Below are positions 9,753 through 21,101 of a stretch of 64,000 bases of DNA, one piece after another. The stretch covers positions 186,001 through 250,000 of the forward strand of contig CACSJR010000003.1 of NCBI GenBank assembly GCA_902706235.1, read 5' to 3'. The DNA is from Citrobacter sp. 18056 (lineage in GTDB: Bacteria; Pseudomonadota; Gammaproteobacteria; Enterobacterales; Enterobacteriaceae). Position numbers and translations under genes: made by a program. The stretch's first letter is position 1. Every line of letters starts with the position of its first letter. Below the pieces are notes generated by a model. The model saw only the letters and a list, made by a program, of their open reading frames with translations. It made no database searches and was not told the origin of the DNA.

Positions 9753-12479
9753 ATGGCTACGATTCATGTAGACGGCAAAGAATACGAGGTCAACGGAGCG
9801 GACAACCTGTTACAGGCTTGCCTCTCTCACGGCCTTGATATTCCCTATTTTTGCTGGCATCCGGCGCTGGGAAGCGTTGGCGCCTGCCGCCAGTGTGCGG
9901 TGAAGCAATATCAAAACGCGGAAGACACGCGTGGCCGCCTGGTGATGTCCTGTATGACACCGGCATCCGACGGCACCTTTATTTCTATTGATGACGAAGA
10001 AGCGAAGCAGTTCCGCGAAAGCGTTGTCGAGTGGTTGATGACCAACCACCCGCACGACTGTCCGGTCTGTGAAGAGGGCGGCAACTGTCACCTGCAGGAT
10101 ATGACCGTCATGACCGGTCATAGCTTCCGTCGTTATCGTTTCACCAAACGTACCCATCGTAACCAGGACCTGGGGCCGTTCATCTCTCACGAAATGAACC
10201 GCTGCATCGCCTGTTACCGCTGTGTGCGTTATTACAAAGATTACGCCGACGGCCCGGATCTGGGTGTTTATGGCGCGCATGACAACGTCTATTTCGGACG
10301 TCCGGAAGATGGCACGCTGGAGAGCGAATTCTCCGGTAACCTCGTTGAAATCTGCCCGACCGGCGTTTTCACCGACAAAACACACTCCGAACGCTACAAC
10401 CGTAAATGGGACATGCAGTTTGCGCCAAGCATCTGCCAGCAGTGTTCTCTGGGTTGTAACACCAGCCCGGGTGAGCGCTACGGCGAACTGCGTCGTATCG
10501 AAAACCGTTATAACGGTACCGTAAACCATTACTTCCTGTGCGACCGCGGTCGTTTCGGTTATGGCTACGTGAACCTGAAAGACCGTCCGCGTCAGCCGGT
10601 CCAGCGTCGCGGTGACGACTTCATCACCCTTAACGCCGAGCAGGCGATGCAGGGCGCCGCAGATATTCTGCGTCAGTCGAAGAAAGTCATCGGCATCGGT
10701 TCCCCACGCGCAAGCGTAGAGAGCAACTTCGCGCTGCGTGAACTGGTCGGGGCGGATAACTTCTACACCGGTATCGCCAAAGGTGAACAGGAACGTCTGC
10801 AGCTGGCACTGAAAGTGCTGCGCGAAGGCGGCATCCATACGCCTGCGCTGCGTGACATCGAATCTTACGACGCAGTTCTGGTGCTCGGTGAAGATATCAC
10901 CCAGACCGGCGCTCGTGTTGCCCTGGCGGTTCGTCAGGCGGTGAAAGGCAAAGCACGCGAAATGGCAGCGGCCCAGAAAGTGGCTGACTGGCAGATTGCG
11001 GCGATCCTCAACATCGGTCAGCGTGCGAAACACCCGCTGTTCGTGACCAACGTCGACAACACCCGTCTGGACGACATCGCAGCGTGGACCTACTGCGCAC
11101 CGGTTGAAGACCAGGCGCGTTTAGGTTTCGCTATCGCCCACGCGCTGGATAACAGTGCGCCAGCGGTTGAAGGCCTGAGCAACGATCTTAAAGGCAAAGT
11201 GGACGTCATCGTACAGGCGCTGGCCGGTGCGAAAAAACCTCTGATTGTCTCCGGGACCAACTCCGGCAGCGCCGAAGTGATTCAGGCAGCGGCTAACGTC
11301 GCTAAAGCCCTGAAAGGCCGCGGTTCAGACGTCGGTGTGACCATGATTGCCCGTGCGGTGAACAGCGTTGGACTCGGCATGATTGGCGGCGGATCGCTTG
11401 AAGAAGCCTTAGACGAGCTGGAATCCGGTTCTGCTGATGCCGTTGTGGTGCTGGAAAACGATCTGCACCGTCACGCTTCTGCTGCCCGCGTTGATGCTGC
11501 ACTGTCCAAAGCACCGCTGGTGATGGTGATTGACCATCAGCGCACCGCGATTATGGACAAAGCCCATCTGGTGCTGTCCGCGGCGAGCTTCGCAGAAAGC
11601 GACGGAACGGTCATCAACAACGAAGGCCGCGCTCAGCGTTTCTTCCAGGTTTACGATCCGTCTTATTACGACAGCAACATCATCATGCTGGAAAGCTGGC
11701 GCTGGCTGCATTCGCTGCACAGCACCTTAGAAAGCCGTGAAGTTGACTGGACCCAACTGGATCACGTTATTGACGCCGCCGTGGCTGCAATGCCGCAGCT
11801 GGCAGGCATCAAAGATGCTGCGCCTGATGCATCGTTCCGTATTCGTGGTCAGAAATTGTCTCGTTCGCCGATTCGCTCCAGCGGTCGTACCGCGATGCGC
11901 GCGGATATCAGCGTGCACGAGCCACGTCAGCCGCAGGATAAAGACACCATGTTCGCCTTCTCCATGGAAGGGAACAACCAGCCAACGGCTGCACGTTCGC
12001 AAATTCCATTTGCGTGGGCACCAGGCTGGAACTCCCCGCAGGCATGGAACAAGTTCCAGGCTGAAGTGGGTGGTCATCTGCGTAACGGCGATCCGGGCGT
12101 GCGTCTGATTGAAGCGTCTGAAAACGGTCTGGCTTACTTCGAGCAGGTTCCGGCCAGCTTCGAAGCGCAGGACGGTCAATGGCGTATCGCGCCTTACTAT
12201 CACCTGTTCGGCAGTGATGAAATGTCACAGCGTTCGCCGGTCTTCCAGAGCCGTATGCCGCAGCCGTACATCAAGCTCAATCCGGCCGATGCCGCGAAGC
12301 TTGGCGTCAACGCGGGTGCACAGCTGGCTATCAGCTACGACGGTCAGACCATCAACCTGCCGCTGGTGCTTTCCGATGCACTGACAGCAGGGCAGGTCGG
12401 TCTGCCAATGGGTATGCCGGGTATTGCGCCAGTGCTGGCGGGTGCGCGTATTGAAAATCTGCAGGAGGCGAAAGCATGA
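9753..12479 (+). CDS. nuoG: NADH:quinone oxidoreductase subunit G (iron-sulfur electron wire)
   Basis: 908-residue subunit carrying several clusters. Ligands read directly: N1b C34, C45, C48, C67; N5 H101, C103, C106, C112; N4 C151, C154, C157, C201; and the extra N7 cluster C228, C231, C235, C263, present in E. coli-type enzymes. The remaining two thirds is a molybdopterin-oxidoreductase-like domain without evident cofactor role. Its TGA overlaps the ATG of nuoH. Confidence 0.97.
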   Translation: MATIHVDGKEYEVNGADNLLQACLSHGLDIPYFCWHPALGSVGACRQCAVKQYQNAEDTRGRLVMSCMTPASDGTFISIDDEEAKQFRESVVEWLMTNHPHDCPVCEEGGNCHLQDMTVMTGHSFRRYRFTKRTHRNQDLGPFISHEMNRCIACYRCVRYYKDYADGPDLGVYGAHDNVYFGRPEDGTLESEFSGNLVEICPTGVFTDKTHSERYNRKWDMQFAPSICQQCSLGCNTSPGERYGELRRIENRYNGTVNHYFLCDRGRFGYGYVNLKDRPRQPVQRRGDDFITLNAEQAMQGAADILRQSKKVIGIGSPRASVESNFALRELVGADNFYTGIAKGEQERLQLALKVLREGGIHTPALRDIESYDAVLVLGEDITQTGARVALAVRQAVKGKAREMAAAQKVADWQIAAILNIGQRAKHPLFVTNVDNTRLDDIAAWTYCAPVEDQARLGFAIAHALDNSAPAVEGLSNDLKGKVDVIVQALAGAKKPLIVSGTNSGSAEVIQAAANVAKALKGRGSDVGVTMIARAVNSVGLGMIGGGSLEEALDELESGSADAVVVLENDLHRHASAARVDAALSKAPLVMVIDHQRTAIMDKAHLVLSAASFAESDGTVINNEGRAQRFFQVYDPSYYDSNIIMLESWRWLHSLHSTLESREVDWTQLDHVIDAAVAAMPQLAGIKDAAPDASFRIRGQKLSRSPIRSSGRTAMRADISVHEPRQPQDKDTMFAFSMEGNNQPTAARSQIPFAWAPGWNSPQAWNKFQAEVGGHLRNGDPGVRLIEASENGLAYFEQVPASFEAQDGQWRIAPYYHLFGSDEMSQRSPVFQSRMPQPYIKLNPADAAKLGVNAGAQLAISYDGQTINLPLVLSDALTAGQVGLPMGMPGIAPVLAGARIENLQEAKA

Positions 12480-13453
12480 GTTGGTTAACACCGGATGTTA
12501 TCGACATTCTGTTAAGCATCCTGAAAGCGGTCGTCATTCTGCTGGTGGTCGTCACCTGTGGTGCGTTCATGAGCTTTGGTGAACGTCGTCTGCTCGGTCT
12601 GTTCCAGAACCGTTACGGACCGAACCGCGTAGGCTGGGGGGGTTCACTCCAGCTGGTGGCGGACATGATCAAGATGTTCTTCAAAGAGGACTGGATCCCG
12701 AAATTCACCGACAAGGTTATCTTTACCCTTGCGCCGGTGATCGCGTTCACCTCTTTGCTGCTGTCGTTCGCTATCGTCCCGGTCAGTCCGACCTGGGTGG
12801 TTGCTGACCTCAACATCGGTATCCTGTTCTTCCTGATGATGGCAGGCCTGGCGGTTTACGCGGTGCTGTTCGCGGGCTGGTCGAGTAACAACAAATACTC
12901 GCTGCTCGGTGCGATGCGTGCTTCGGCGCAGACCCTGAGCTACGAAGTGTTCCTCGGCTTATCGCTGATGGGTGTTGTGGCGCAGGCTGGCTCCTTCAAC
13001 ATGACCGATATCGTTAATAACCAGGCGCACCTGTGGAACGTGATTCCACAGTTCTTCGGCTTCATCACTTTCGCCATCGCGGGCGTAGCGGTATGTCACC
13101 GTCACCCGTTTGACCAGCCGGAAGCGGAGCAGGAACTGGCCGACGGTTACCACATTGAATATTCCGGCATGAAGTTCGGTCTGTTCTTCGTCGGCGAATA
13201 CATCGGTATTGTCACCGTTTCAGCGCTGATCGTCACACTGTTCTTCGGTGGCTGGCAGGGTCCGTTCTTACCACCATTCATCTGGTTCGCGCTGAAAACC
13301 GCGTTCTTCATGATGATGTTCATTTTGATCCGTGCAGCATTGCCGCGTCCGCGTTATGACCAGGTAATGTCCTTCGGCTGGAAAATCTGCCTGCCGCTGA
13401 CGCTGATCAACTTGTTGGTAACGGCGGCTGTCATTCTCTGGCAGGCGCAATAA
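12476..13453 (+). CDS. nuoH: NADH:quinone oxidoreductase subunit H
   Basis: 325-residue membrane subunit with about eight transmembrane segments that joins the peripheral arm to the membrane arm and forms part of the quinone tunnel. Conserved loops [16 protein letters not shown] (about 34-49) and [14 protein letters not shown] (about 206-219) are intact. ATGA overlap with nuoG; 14 bases before nuoI. Confidence 0.97.
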   Translation: MSWLTPDVIDILLSILKAVVILLVVVTCGAFMSFGERRLLGLFQNRYGPNRVGWGGSLQLVADMIKMFFKEDWIPKFTDKVIFTLAPVIAFTSLLLSFAIVPVSPTWVVADLNIGILFFLMMAGLAVYAVLFAGWSSNNKYSLLGAMRASAQTLSYEVFLGLSLMGVVAQAGSFNMTDIVNNQAHLWNVIPQFFGFITFAIAGVAVCHRHPFDQPEAEQELADGYHIEYSGMKFGLFFVGEYIGIVTVSALIVTLFFGGWQGPFLPPFIWFALKTAFFMMMFILIRAALPRPRYDQVMSFGWKICLPLTLINLLVTAAVILWQAQ

Positions 13454-13467
13454 GGGGCGAATAGACC

Positions 13468-14010
13468 ATGACCTTAAAAGAATTATTAGTGGGCTTTGGC
13501 ACCCAGGTTCGCAGTATCTGCATGATCGGGATGCATGCGTTCGCCAAACGCGAAACGCAGATGTATCCGGAAGAGCCGGTTTATCTGCCGCCGCGCTACC
13601 GTGGCCGTATCGTGCTGACGCGCGATCCGGACGGCTCCGAGCGTTGTGTAGCCTGTAACCTGTGTGCGGTAGCTTGTCCGGTTGGCTGTATCTCTCTGCA
13701 AAAAGCAGAGACCAAAGACGGCCGCTGGTACCCAGAGTTTTTCCGTATTAACTTCTCACGCTGCATTTTCTGCGGTCTGTGTGAAGAAGCGTGCCCAACC
13801 ACGGCGATTCAGTTGACCCCGGATTTCGAACTGGGTGAATACAAGCGTCAGGATCTGGTGTACGAGAAAGAGGATCTGCTGATTTCCGGTCCGGGCAAAT
13901 ACCCGGAATATAACTTCTACCGGATGGCGGGTATGGCAATCGACGGCAAAGATAAGGGCGAAGCAGAGAACGAAGCCAAGCCTATCGACGTCAAGGGCCT
14001 GTTACCGTAA
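13468..14010 (+). CDS. nuoI: NADH:quinone oxidoreductase subunit I (clusters N6a/N6b)
   Basis: 180-residue 8Fe ferredoxin-type subunit. Two CxxCxxCxxxCP motifs: C60-C63-C66 with C70, and C99-C102-C105 with C109, which hold the two [4Fe-4S] clusters N6a and N6b. An N-terminal amphipathic stretch anchors it to the membrane arm. Lies between nuoH and nuoJ with short gaps. Confidence 0.97.
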   Translation: MTLKELLVGFGTQVRSICMIGMHAFAKRETQMYPEEPVYLPPRYRGRIVLTRDPDGSERCVACNLCAVACPVGCISLQKAETKDGRWYPEFFRINFSRCIFCGLCEEACPTTAIQLTPDFELGEYKRQDLVYEKEDLLISGPGKYPEYNFYRMAGMAIDGKDKGEAENEAKPIDVKGLLP

Positions 14011-14021
14011 GGAGAGGGGCA

Positions 14022-14576
14022 ATGGAATTCGCATTTTATATTTGTGGTCTGGTCGCCATCCTGGCCACGCTACGGGTCATCACGCACACCAATCCGGTGC
14101 ATGCGTTGTTGTACCTGATCATCTCACTGCTGGCGATTGCCGGGGTGTTCTTCTCGCTCGGCGCTTACTTCGCCGGTGCGCTGGAGATTATCGTCTACGC
14201 CGGGGCCATCATGGTTCTGTTCGTATTCGTGGTGATGATGCTGAACCTGGGTGGCGCTGAAATCGAACAGGAACGCCAGTGGCTGAAGCCGCAGGTCTGG
14301 ATTGGGCCTGGTGTGCTGTCCGTTATCCTGTTGGCGGTGATTGTTTACGGTATCCTGGGCGTGAGCGACCAGGGCATCGAAGGCAACGCTATCAGCGCTA
14401 AAGAAGTCGGTATCGCCCTGTTTGGTCCGTACGTACTGGCGGTGGAGCTGGCCTCCATGCTGCTGCTGGCGGGCCTGGTTGTTGCCTTCCACCTGGGACG
14501 CGAAGAGCGTGCCGGTGAAGTACTGAGCAACCGTTCGAACGATAGCGCGAAAAGAAAACCGGAGGAGCGCGCATGA
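14022..14576 (+). CDS. nuoJ: NADH:quinone oxidoreductase subunit J
   Basis: 184-residue membrane-arm subunit with five predicted transmembrane segments; the third carries the conserved [16 protein letters not shown] motif that undergoes conformational change in the proton-pumping cycle. Good ribosome-binding site (GGAGAGG). Its TGA overlaps the ATG of nuoK. Confidence 0.96.
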   Translation: MEFAFYICGLVAILATLRVITHTNPVHALLYLIISLLAIAGVFFSLGAYFAGALEIIVYAGAIMVLFVFVVMMLNLGGAEIEQERQWLKPQVWIGPGVLSVILLAVIVYGILGVSDQGIEGNAISAKEVGIALFGPYVLAVELASMLLLAGLVVAFHLGREERAGEVLSNRSNDSAKRKPEERA

Positions 14577-14875
14577 TCCCCTTAACACATGGACTGATCC
14601 TCGCCGCGATCCTCTTCGTTCTCGGTCTGACAGGTCTGGTTATCCGCCGCAATCTGCTGTTTATGCTGATTGGTCTGGAAATCATGATTAACGCCGCCGC
14701 GCTGGCCTTTGTGGTCGCCGGCAGCTACTGGGGCCAGACCGACGGTCAGGTAATGTATATCCTCGCTATCAGCCTTGCGGCTGCGGAGGCGAGTATTGGC
14801 CTGGCGCTGCTGCTGCAGCTCCACCGTCGCCGCCAGAACCTGAACATCGATTCAGTAAGTGAGTTGCGTGGATGA
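14573..14875 (+). CDS. nuoK: NADH:quinone oxidoreductase subunit K
   Basis: 100-residue membrane subunit with three transmembrane segments, homologous to MrpC. The conserved membrane glutamates are visible in GLEIMINAA (about residue 36) and [11 protein letters not shown] (about residue 72). Overlaps both nuoJ and nuoL by four bases, a tightly coupled J-K-L set. Confidence 0.97.
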   Translation: MIPLTHGLILAAILFVLGLTGLVIRRNLLFMLIGLEIMINAAALAFVVAGSYWGQTDGQVMYILAISLAAAEASIGLALLLQLHRRRQNLNIDSVSELRG

Positions 14876-16713
14876 ACATGCTTGCCTTAACCATCATTTT
14901 GCCATTGATTGGCTTCTTACTGCTGTCCTTCTCCCGTGGCCGTTGGTCGGAAAACGTTTCCGCCACCATCGGTATGGGGTCTGTCGGCCTGGCGGCGCTG
15001 GTCACCGCGTTTGTTGGCGTTGATTTCTTCGCTAACGGCAAACAGGCCATCAGCGTCCCACTGTGGACTTGGATGTCAGTCGGTGATTTCAACATCGGTT
15101 TCAACCTGGTGCTGGACGGCCTGTCGCTGACCATGCTCTCCGTGGTGACCGGTGTTGGCTTCCTTATCCACATGTTCGCTTCCTGGTACATGCGCGGTGA
15201 AGAGGGTTACTCTCGCTTCTTCGCCTACACCAACCTGTTCATTGCGAGCATGGTGGTGTTGGTGTTGGGTGATAACCTGCTGCTGATGTATCTCGGCTGG
15301 GAAGGCGTGGGCCTGTGCTCCTATCTGCTGATCGGTTTCTACTACACCGATCCGAAGAATGGCGCAGCGGCAATGAAAGCGTTCGTCGTGACCCGTGTGG
15401 GTGACGTCTTCCTCGCGTTCGCGCTGTTCATTCTCTATAACGAGCTGGGCACGCTGAACTTCCGCGAAATGGTTGAACTGGCACCTGCGCACTTCGAAGC
15501 GGGCAACAATATGTTGACCTGGGCGACGCTGATGCTGCTGGGTGGTGCGGTCGGTAAATCTGCACAGCTGCCGTTGCAGACCTGGCTTGCGGATGCAATG
15601 GCCGGTCCAACGCCGGTTTCTGCGCTGATCCACGCCGCGACCATGGTGACCGCGGGCGTCTACCTGATTGCCCGTACCCACGGTCTGTTCCTGATGACGC
15701 CGGAAATTCTGCATCTGGTCGGAATCGTTGGTGCGGTTACGCTGGTGCTGGCAGGTTTCGCTGCGCTGGTGCAAACCGACATCAAACGTGTACTCGCTTA
15801 CTCCACCATGAGCCAGATTGGCTACATGTTCCTGGCGCTGGGCGTCCAGGCGTGGGATGCGGCGATTTTCCACCTGATGACGCATGCGTTCTTTAAAGCA
15901 CTGCTGTTCCTCTCTTCTGGTTCCGTCATCCTGGCGTGTCACCACGAGCAGAACATCTTCAAGATGGGTGGCCTGCGTAAGTCGATTCCGCTGGTTTACG
16001 TCTGCTTCCTGGTCGGTGGCGCGGCGTTGTCCGCTCTGCCGCTGATTACTGCAGGCTTCTTCAGTAAGGACGAAATCCTTGCCGGTGCGATGGCTAACGG
16101 TCACGTCAATCTGATGGTGGCGGGTCTGGTGGGTGCGTTCATGACGTCGCTCTATACCTTCCGCATGATCTTCATCGTGTTCCACGGCAAAGAGCAGATC
16201 CACGCTCACGCAGGGAAGGGCATTACCCATCACCTGCCGCTGATCGTTCTGCTTGTTCTGTCCACCTTCGTTGGCGCGATGATTGTGCCACCGCTGCAGG
16301 GTGTACTGCCGCAGACGACTGAACTTGCGCATAGCAACGTACTGACGCTGGAAATCACTTCCGGAATTGTTGCGATTGCCGGCATCCTGATCGCCGCATG
16401 GCTGTGGCTGGGCAAACGTACGCTGGTGACCGCGATTGCCAACAGTGCGCCGGGCCGTCTGCTCGGAACCTGGTGGTACAACGCGTGGGGCTTCGACTGG
16501 CTGTATGACATGATTTTCGTCAAACCGTATCTGGGCATTGCGTGGCTGCTGAAACGCGATCCGCTGAACAGTCTGATGAATATCCCGGCCATTCTTTCCC
16601 GCTTTGCAGGTAAAGGCCTGCTGGTCAGTGAGAACGGTTATCTGCGCTGGTATGTGGCATCCATGAGCATTGGCGCGGTGGTTGTTCTCGCGTTGCTGAT
16701 GGTTTTGCGTTGA
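14872..16713 (+). CDS. nuoL: NADH:quinone oxidoreductase subunit L (antiporter-like)
   Basis: 613-residue antiporter-like subunit at the far end of the membrane arm, with about 16 transmembrane segments and the long C-terminal lateral helix that runs along NuoM and NuoN. Conserved charged residues for proton transfer occur in [16 protein letters not shown] (about 142-157) and [18 protein letters not shown] (about 242-259). After it comes an unusually large, repeat-containing gap before nuoM. Confidence 0.97.
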   Translation: MNMLALTIILPLIGFLLLSFSRGRWSENVSATIGMGSVGLAALVTAFVGVDFFANGKQAISVPLWTWMSVGDFNIGFNLVLDGLSLTMLSVVTGVGFLIHMFASWYMRGEEGYSRFFAYTNLFIASMVVLVLGDNLLLMYLGWEGVGLCSYLLIGFYYTDPKNGAAAMKAFVVTRVGDVFLAFALFILYNELGTLNFREMVELAPAHFEAGNNMLTWATLMLLGGAVGKSAQLPLQTWLADAMAGPTPVSALIHAATMVTAGVYLIARTHGLFLMTPEILHLVGIVGAVTLVLAGFAALVQTDIKRVLAYSTMSQIGYMFLALGVQAWDAAIFHLMTHAFFKALLFLSSGSVILACHHEQNIFKMGGLRKSIPLVYVCFLVGGAALSALPLITAGFFSKDEILAGAMANGHVNLMVAGLVGAFMTSLYTFRMIFIVFHGKEQIHAHAGKGITHHLPLIVLLVLSTFVGAMIVPPLQGVLPQTTELAHSNVLTLEITSGIVAIAGILIAAWLWLGKRTLVTAIANSAPGRLLGTWWYNAWGFDWLYDMIFVKPYLGIAWLLKRDPLNSLMNIPAILSRFAGKGLLVSENGYLRWYVASMSIGAVVVLALLMVLR

Positions 16714-16735
16714 GTTTGAGGATTGGGGTTGTTTT

Positions 16736-16802
16736 GCCCGGTGGCGCTGCGCTTACCGGGCCTACAGAATCGTAGGTCGGATTAGCAAAACGCCATCCGA
16801 CA
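16736..16802. repeat. BIME (paired REP) between nuoL and nuoM
   Basis: GCCCGGTGGCGCTGCGC..TTACCGGGCCTACA followed, after a short linker, by the inverted GTAGGTCGGATTAGC..CGCCATCCGAC unit. This is the classical enterobacterial REP pair, potentially a cleavage-protecting stem or gyrase/IHF site. Confidence 0.85.
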
Positions 16803-16887
16803 TAATGGCCCAACGTTATTTTTAGAATTCGTTGAAAATCTGTTCCTGAAGTACAGGCGTCATCGGCGAAGTCAGACCGGAGACCGC

Positions 16888-16940
16888 CAGCGCACAGCAA
16901 CCGGAGCGTACTGAAGTACGTGAGGATTGCGAGCACTGCC
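16888..16940 (+). repeat. Palindromic intergenic repeat, copy 1
   Basis: Unit beginning CAGCGCACAG, with the inner palindrome around GGAGCGTAC/GTACGTGAGGAT and ending CGAGCACTGCC. It matches the reverse complement of 21174-21227 with few differences. It resembles a dispersed enterobacterial intergenic repeat (boxC-type is possible), but the family name is not confirmed. Confidence 0.6.
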
Positions 16941-17002
16941 GGGATTCGGGCTGGCGAGCGAGATAGCCTGAGCAGGAGTAAATATAAGGGACATACTTAG
17001 CT

Positions 17003-18532
17003 ATGTTATTACCCTGGTTGATACTAATCCCGTTTATCGGCGGCTTCTTATGCTGGCAGACCGAACGCTTCGGCGTGAAGATGCCGCGCTGGATAGCGCT
17101 GATTACAATGGGACTGACGCTGGCCCTGTCCCTGCAACTGTGGTTGCAGGGCGGCTACTCTCTGACGCAAGCCGCTGGCCTTCCGCAATGGCAGTCTGAA
17201 TTTATTCTGCCGTGGATCCCACGCTTTGGCATTAATGTCCACCTCGCCCTCGACGGTCTGTCGCTGCTGATGGTGGTGCTGACCGGCCTGCTCGGCGTGC
17301 TGGCGGTGCTCTGTTCCTGGCGTGAAATCGAAAAATACCAGGGCTTCTTCCACCTCAACCTGATGTGGATCCTGGGCGGCGTAATCGGCGTGTTCCTCGC
17401 CATCGACATGTTCCTGTTCTTCTTCTTCTGGGAGATGATGCTGGTTCCGATGTACTTCCTGATCGCGCTGTGGGGCCACAAAGCTTCTGACGGTAAAACG
17501 CGTATCACGGCGGCGACCAAGTTCTTCATCTACACCCAGGCGAGCGGTCTGGTGATGTTGATTTCGATCCTGGCGCTGGTATTCGTACATTACAGCGCAA
17601 CGGGCGTCTGGACGTTCAGCTACGAAGAGCTGCTGAAAACGCCGATGACCCACAACGTGGAATATCTGCTGATGCTCGGCTTCTTCATCGCGTTTGCGGT
17701 GAAAATGCCGGTGGTTCCGCTGCACGGCTGGCTGCCAGACGCGCACTCACAGGCACCGACTGCGGGTTCCGTTGACCTCGCGGGCATCCTGTTGAAAACC
17801 GCGGCCTACGGTATGCTGCGTTTCGCACTGCCGCTGTTCCCGAATGCGTCCGCTGAGTTCGCTCCTATTGCGATGTGGCTGGGTGTTATCGGTATCTTCT
17901 ACGGCGCGTGGATGGCCTTCACGCAATACGACATCAAACGTCTGATTGCCTACACCTCCGTCTCGCACATGGGCTTCGTGCTGATTGCGATTTACAGCGG
18001 TAGCCAGCTGGCCTACCAGGGTGCAGTGATTCAGATGATTGCGCACGGTCTGTCCGCGGCGGGTCTGTTCATTCTGTGTGGTCAGCTGTACGAACGTCTG
18101 CACACGCGTGACATGCGCATGATGGGCGGTCTGTGGAGCAAAATTAAATGGCTGCCTGCGCTGTCCATGTTCTTCGCCGTCGCGACGTTGGGTATGCCGG
18201 GCACCGGTAACTTCGTCGGTGAATTCATGATCCTGTTCGGCAGCTTCCACGTCGTGCCGGGTATCACCGTGATTTCCACCTTCGGTCTGGTCTTTGCGTC
18301 TGTTTACTCGCTGGCGATGCTGCATCGCGCTTACTTCGGTAAAGCGAAAAGCGAAATTGCTGCCAAAGAATTGCCAGGGATGTCGCTGCGCGAGCTGTTT
18401 ATCGTCCTGCTGTTAGTGGTGCTGCTTGTTCTGCTCGGGTTCTACCCGCAGCCGATCCTCGACACTTCTCATGCTGCGATGGGCAATATTCAGCAGTGGT
18501 TTGTTAATTCCGTTTCTACTACAAGGCCGTAA
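17003..18532 (+). CDS. nuoM: NADH:quinone oxidoreductase subunit M (antiporter-like)
   Basis: 509-residue antiporter-like proton-channel subunit, about 14 transmembrane segments. Conserved glutamate in FFFFWEMMLVPMYFL (about residue 144) and the lysine-containing HGWLPDAHSQAPTAGSV loop (about 241-257) are intact. Translation starts after the repeat-filled gap from its own ribosome-binding site; nuoN follows 6 bases after its stop. Confidence 0.97.
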   Translation: MLLPWLILIPFIGGFLCWQTERFGVKMPRWIALITMGLTLALSLQLWLQGGYSLTQAAGLPQWQSEFILPWIPRFGINVHLALDGLSLLMVVLTGLLGVLAVLCSWREIEKYQGFFHLNLMWILGGVIGVFLAIDMFLFFFFWEMMLVPMYFLIALWGHKASDGKTRITAATKFFIYTQASGLVMLISILALVFVHYSATGVWTFSYEELLKTPMTHNVEYLLMLGFFIAFAVKMPVVPLHGWLPDAHSQAPTAGSVDLAGILLKTAAYGMLRFALPLFPNASAEFAPIAMWLGVIGIFYGAWMAFTQYDIKRLIAYTSVSHMGFVLIAIYSGSQLAYQGAVIQMIAHGLSAAGLFILCGQLYERLHTRDMRMMGGLWSKIKWLPALSMFFAVATLGMPGTGNFVGEFMILFGSFHVVPGITVISTFGLVFASVYSLAMLHRAYFGKAKSEIAAKELPGMSLRELFIVLLLVVLLVLLGFYPQPILDTSHAAMGNIQQWFVNSVSTTRP

Positions 18533-18538
18533 ATCGCC

Positions 18539-19996
18539 ATGACAATAACTCCACAACAACTGATCGCACTGCTACCGCTGCTGATCGTCGGCTTGACGGT
18601 GGTGGTTGTGATGCTCTCCATTGCGTGGCGACGCAATCATTTCTTCAATGCCACGCTGTCGGTCATTGGCCTGAACGTCGCTCTGCTGTCGCTCTGGTTT
18701 GTTGGCCACGTTGGCGCAATGGACGTGACGCCGCTGATGCGCGTCGATGGTTATGCCATGCTCTACACCGGGTTGGTGCTGCTGGCGAGTCTCGCCACCT
18801 GTACTTTTGCCTATCCGTGGCTTGAGGGCTATTACGACAACAAAGAAGAGTTCTACCTGCTGGTGCTGATTGCCGCACTGGGTGGGATTCTGCTGGCTAA
18901 CGCGAACCACATGGCGGCGCTGTTCCTCGGTATCGAGCTTATCTCGCTGCCGCTGTTCGGCCTGATTGGCTACGCGTACCGTCAAAAGCGCTCTCTCGAA
19001 GCGAGTATCAAATACACCATTCTGTCTGCCGCAGCGTCTTCATTCCTGCTGTTCGGTATGGCGCTGGTGTACGCGAACTCTGGCAGCCTGTCGTTCCTGG
19101 CGCTGGGTAAAGCGCTTGCAGACAACATGCTGCATGAGCCGCTGCTGCTGGCAGGCCTGGGTCTGATGATTGTTGGCCTTGGCTTCAAACTGTCTCTGGT
19201 TCCATTCCACCTGTGGACGCCAGATGTGTATCAGGGCGCGCCTGCACCGGTTTCCACCTTCCTGGCAACCGCGAGCAAAATCGCTATCTTCGGCGTGGTG
19301 ATGCGTCTGTTCCTGTACGCACCAGTGGGTGACAGCGAAGCGGTACGTGTGGTGCTGGGCATTATTGCCTGCGCCTCCATTCTCTTCGGTAACCTGATGG
19401 CGCTGAGCCAGACCAACATCAAGCGTCTGCTCGGCTACTCCTCCATCTCGCATCTGGGTTATCTGCTGGTGGCGTTGATTGCGCTACACAGCGGTCAGAT
19501 GTCCATGGAAGCCGTAGGCGTGTATCTGGCCGGTTATCTGTTCAGCAGCCTCGGCGCGTTCGGCGTGGTTAGCCTGATGTCTAGCCCATACCGTGGCCCG
19601 GATGCAGATTCTCTGTACTCCTACCGTGGTCTGTTCTGGCACCGTCCAATCCTGTCAGCGGTGATGACAGTGATGATGCTCTCTCTGGCGGGTATCCCGA
19701 TGACCCTCGGCTTTATCGGTAAGTTCTACGTGCTTGCCGTCGGTGTTCAGGCGCACCTGTGGTGGCTGACTGCCGCGGTGGTACTGGGCTCTGCGATTGG
19801 TCTCTACTACTACCTGCGTGTAGCGGTGAGTCTGTATCTGGAAGCGCCACAGCAACTGAACCGTGATGCGCCGTCGAACTGGCAGTACAGCGCCGGTGGT
19901 ATTGTGGTACTGATTTCTGCCCTGCTGGTGCTGATCCTTGGTATCTACCCGCAGCCGCTGATCAGTATCGTCCAGATGGCGATGCCGATGATGTAA
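18539..19996 (+). CDS. nuoN: NADH:quinone oxidoreductase subunit N (antiporter-like)
   Basis: 485-residue antiporter-like membrane subunit, last gene of the operon. Key motifs include [19 protein letters not shown] (about 130-148) and the [20 protein letters not shown] loop (about 217-236). Same length as E. coli NuoN. A strong terminator follows 17 bases after the stop and also serves cheV, which converges from the other side. Confidence 0.97.
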   Translation: MTITPQQLIALLPLLIVGLTVVVVMLSIAWRRNHFFNATLSVIGLNVALLSLWFVGHVGAMDVTPLMRVDGYAMLYTGLVLLASLATCTFAYPWLEGYYDNKEEFYLLVLIAALGGILLANANHMAALFLGIELISLPLFGLIGYAYRQKRSLEASIKYTILSAAASSFLLFGMALVYANSGSLSFLALGKALADNMLHEPLLLAGLGLMIVGLGFKLSLVPFHLWTPDVYQGAPAPVSTFLATASKIAIFGVVMRLFLYAPVGDSEAVRVVLGIIACASILFGNLMALSQTNIKRLLGYSSISHLGYLLVALIALHSGQMSMEAVGVYLAGYLFSSLGAFGVVSLMSSPYRGPDADSLYSYRGLFWHRPILSAVMTVMMLSLAGIPMTLGFIGKFYVLAVGVQAHLWWLTAAVVLGSAIGLYYYLRVAVSLYLEAPQQLNRDAPSNWQYSAGGIVVLISALLVLILGIYPQPLISIVQMAMPMM

Positions 19997-20013
19997 TCTC
20001 CTGATTACAAAAT

Positions 20014-20040
20014 AAAAAACCCGCTTCGGCGGGTTTTTTT
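20014..20040. terminator. Bidirectional terminator between nuoN and cheV
   Basis: AAAAAACCCGC-TTCG-GCGGGTTTTTTT: 11-bp stem with a stable UUCG tetraloop and T runs on both strands, between convergent genes. Confidence 0.95.
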
Positions 20041-20055
20041 ACGCCTGAAAACTAA

Positions 20056-21060
20056 TCACGCCGAATGCAGCCGACTAATCAGTGGCCCTTCTTCGCGGCG
20101 CTCGGCGCGCTCGAGCACTTCCTTAATCACTGATGACAGCTCATTAATTTCGAACTTCGCCACATAGCCGTCGGCTTTCACTTTGCGGATATGGTCTTCG
20201 TTAGCATTGCCCGACAGCGACGAGTGGATAACGACCGGAATCGCTTTCAGGCGCGGGTCAGATTTGATTTTACGCGTCAGGGTAAAGCCATCCATCTCCG
20301 GCATTTCGAGGTCGGTCAGCACCAGCGCGATTTTATCGGTCACCGGCACGCCTTCGTCCTGCGCTTCTTTCGCCAGCTTTTCGATAGTCTCCCAGGCCTG
20401 TAGCCCGGTAACGTGCATCCTGGCCGGGATCTCCATGGCATGCAGGCCTTTCTCCAGCATCGCCCGCGCCACTTTCGAGTCTTCGGCGACAATCGCTGCT
20501 GCGCCCGGCTTAATGCGCTGTTTCGGCGCAGTCAGGCGTGTGGCGTGCAGGTCGTGGTCGGCAGGCGCGATGTCATACAGGATTTGTTCCACATCGATAA
20601 CCATCGCCAGGTTATTGCTGTCTCTCTCATTGTCGAGGCAGGCAATGCTGGTGATGTACTGGCCGTTGACCGCTTTTTCCGCAGTATGAACCTGGGTCCA
20701 GTCGAGACGCGTAATGTTTTCCACCGACTCCACGGCAAACGCCTGCACGCTGCGGGCATACTCGGTGATAAGCAGAATGTTCAACCCGCTTTCCGCTTTG
20801 CAACCCAGTACCGACGGCAGGTCAATGACCGGGATAATTTGGTCGCGAATATTCACCATACCCATCACCGGTGCCTTAATGCCCGCGGGTTTAGTGAAGG
20901 AGGGCATCGGCACGATTTCACGCAGTTTGAAAACGTTAATGCCAAACAGTTCTGACTTGCCTCCGTCCTCTGATGCGCCAAGGCGGAACAGCAGCAGTTC
21001 AAAGCGGTTCGACAGGGTCAAATTTGCCCTGTCGTCGATATCTTTCTGGAAATTATCCAT
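20056..21060 (-). CDS. cheV: Chemotaxis coupling protein CheV
   Basis: 334-residue cytoplasmic protein: a CheW-like domain (about 20-165) fused to a response-regulator receiver domain (about 185-315) with phospho-acceptor D250 in LVLTDLEMP and an acidic pocket at E193-D194. CheV couples chemoreceptors to CheA like CheW, with the receiver domain tuning adaptation. Absent from E. coli K-12 but present in Salmonella and other enterics. It lies alone, away from the che/fla cluster, and has its own sigma-28 promoter, so it belongs to the late flagellar regulon. Confidence 0.95.
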   Translation of the reverse strand: MDNFQKDIDDRANLTLSNRFELLLFRLGASEDGGKSELFGINVFKLREIVPMPSFTKPAGIKAPVMGMVNIRDQIIPVIDLPSVLGCKAESGLNILLITEYARSVQAFAVESVENITRLDWTQVHTAEKAVNGQYITSIACLDNERDSNNLAMVIDVEQILYDIAPADHDLHATRLTAPKQRIKPGAAAIVAEDSKVARAMLEKGLHAMEIPARMHVTGLQAWETIEKLAKEAQDEGVPVTDKIALVLTDLEMPEMDGFTLTRKIKSDPRLKAIPVVIHSSLSGNANEDHIRKVKADGYVAKFEINELSSVIKEVLERAERREEGPLISRLHSA

Positions 21061-21069
21061 ATTGCCCTC

Positions 21070-21100
21070 AGAGTAAAGAGTCGGGTCGAGCCTTTACTCT
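21070..21100 (-). other. 9-bp inverted repeat at the cheV transcription start/leader
   Basis: AGAGTAAAG (21070-21078) and CTTTACTCT (21092-21100) are perfect inverted repeats separated by 13 bases. They lie between the sigma-28 -10 element and the cheV ATG, around the predicted transcript 5' end. Confidence 0.6.
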
Positions 21101-21101
21101 G

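Larger units (their letters stand above)
16714..17002 (+). other. 289-bp nuoL-nuoM gap inside the operon
   Basis: No gene. It holds a REP/BIME element (16736-16802), then a second palindromic repeat (16888-16940) that recurs inverted near cheV, then a ribosome-binding site TAAGGGA for nuoM. Other nuo junctions are overlapping or under 100 bases, so this gap stands out. Confidence 0.8.

Noticed and set aside
9810-11033. 407-codon open frame antisense to nuoG
   Set aside because: Same codon-bias shadow effect; no start signals or domain.
15076-16332. 418-codon open frame antisense to nuoL
   Set aside because: His/Gln/Arg-rich translation, the usual complement of a membrane protein gene; not a real gene.
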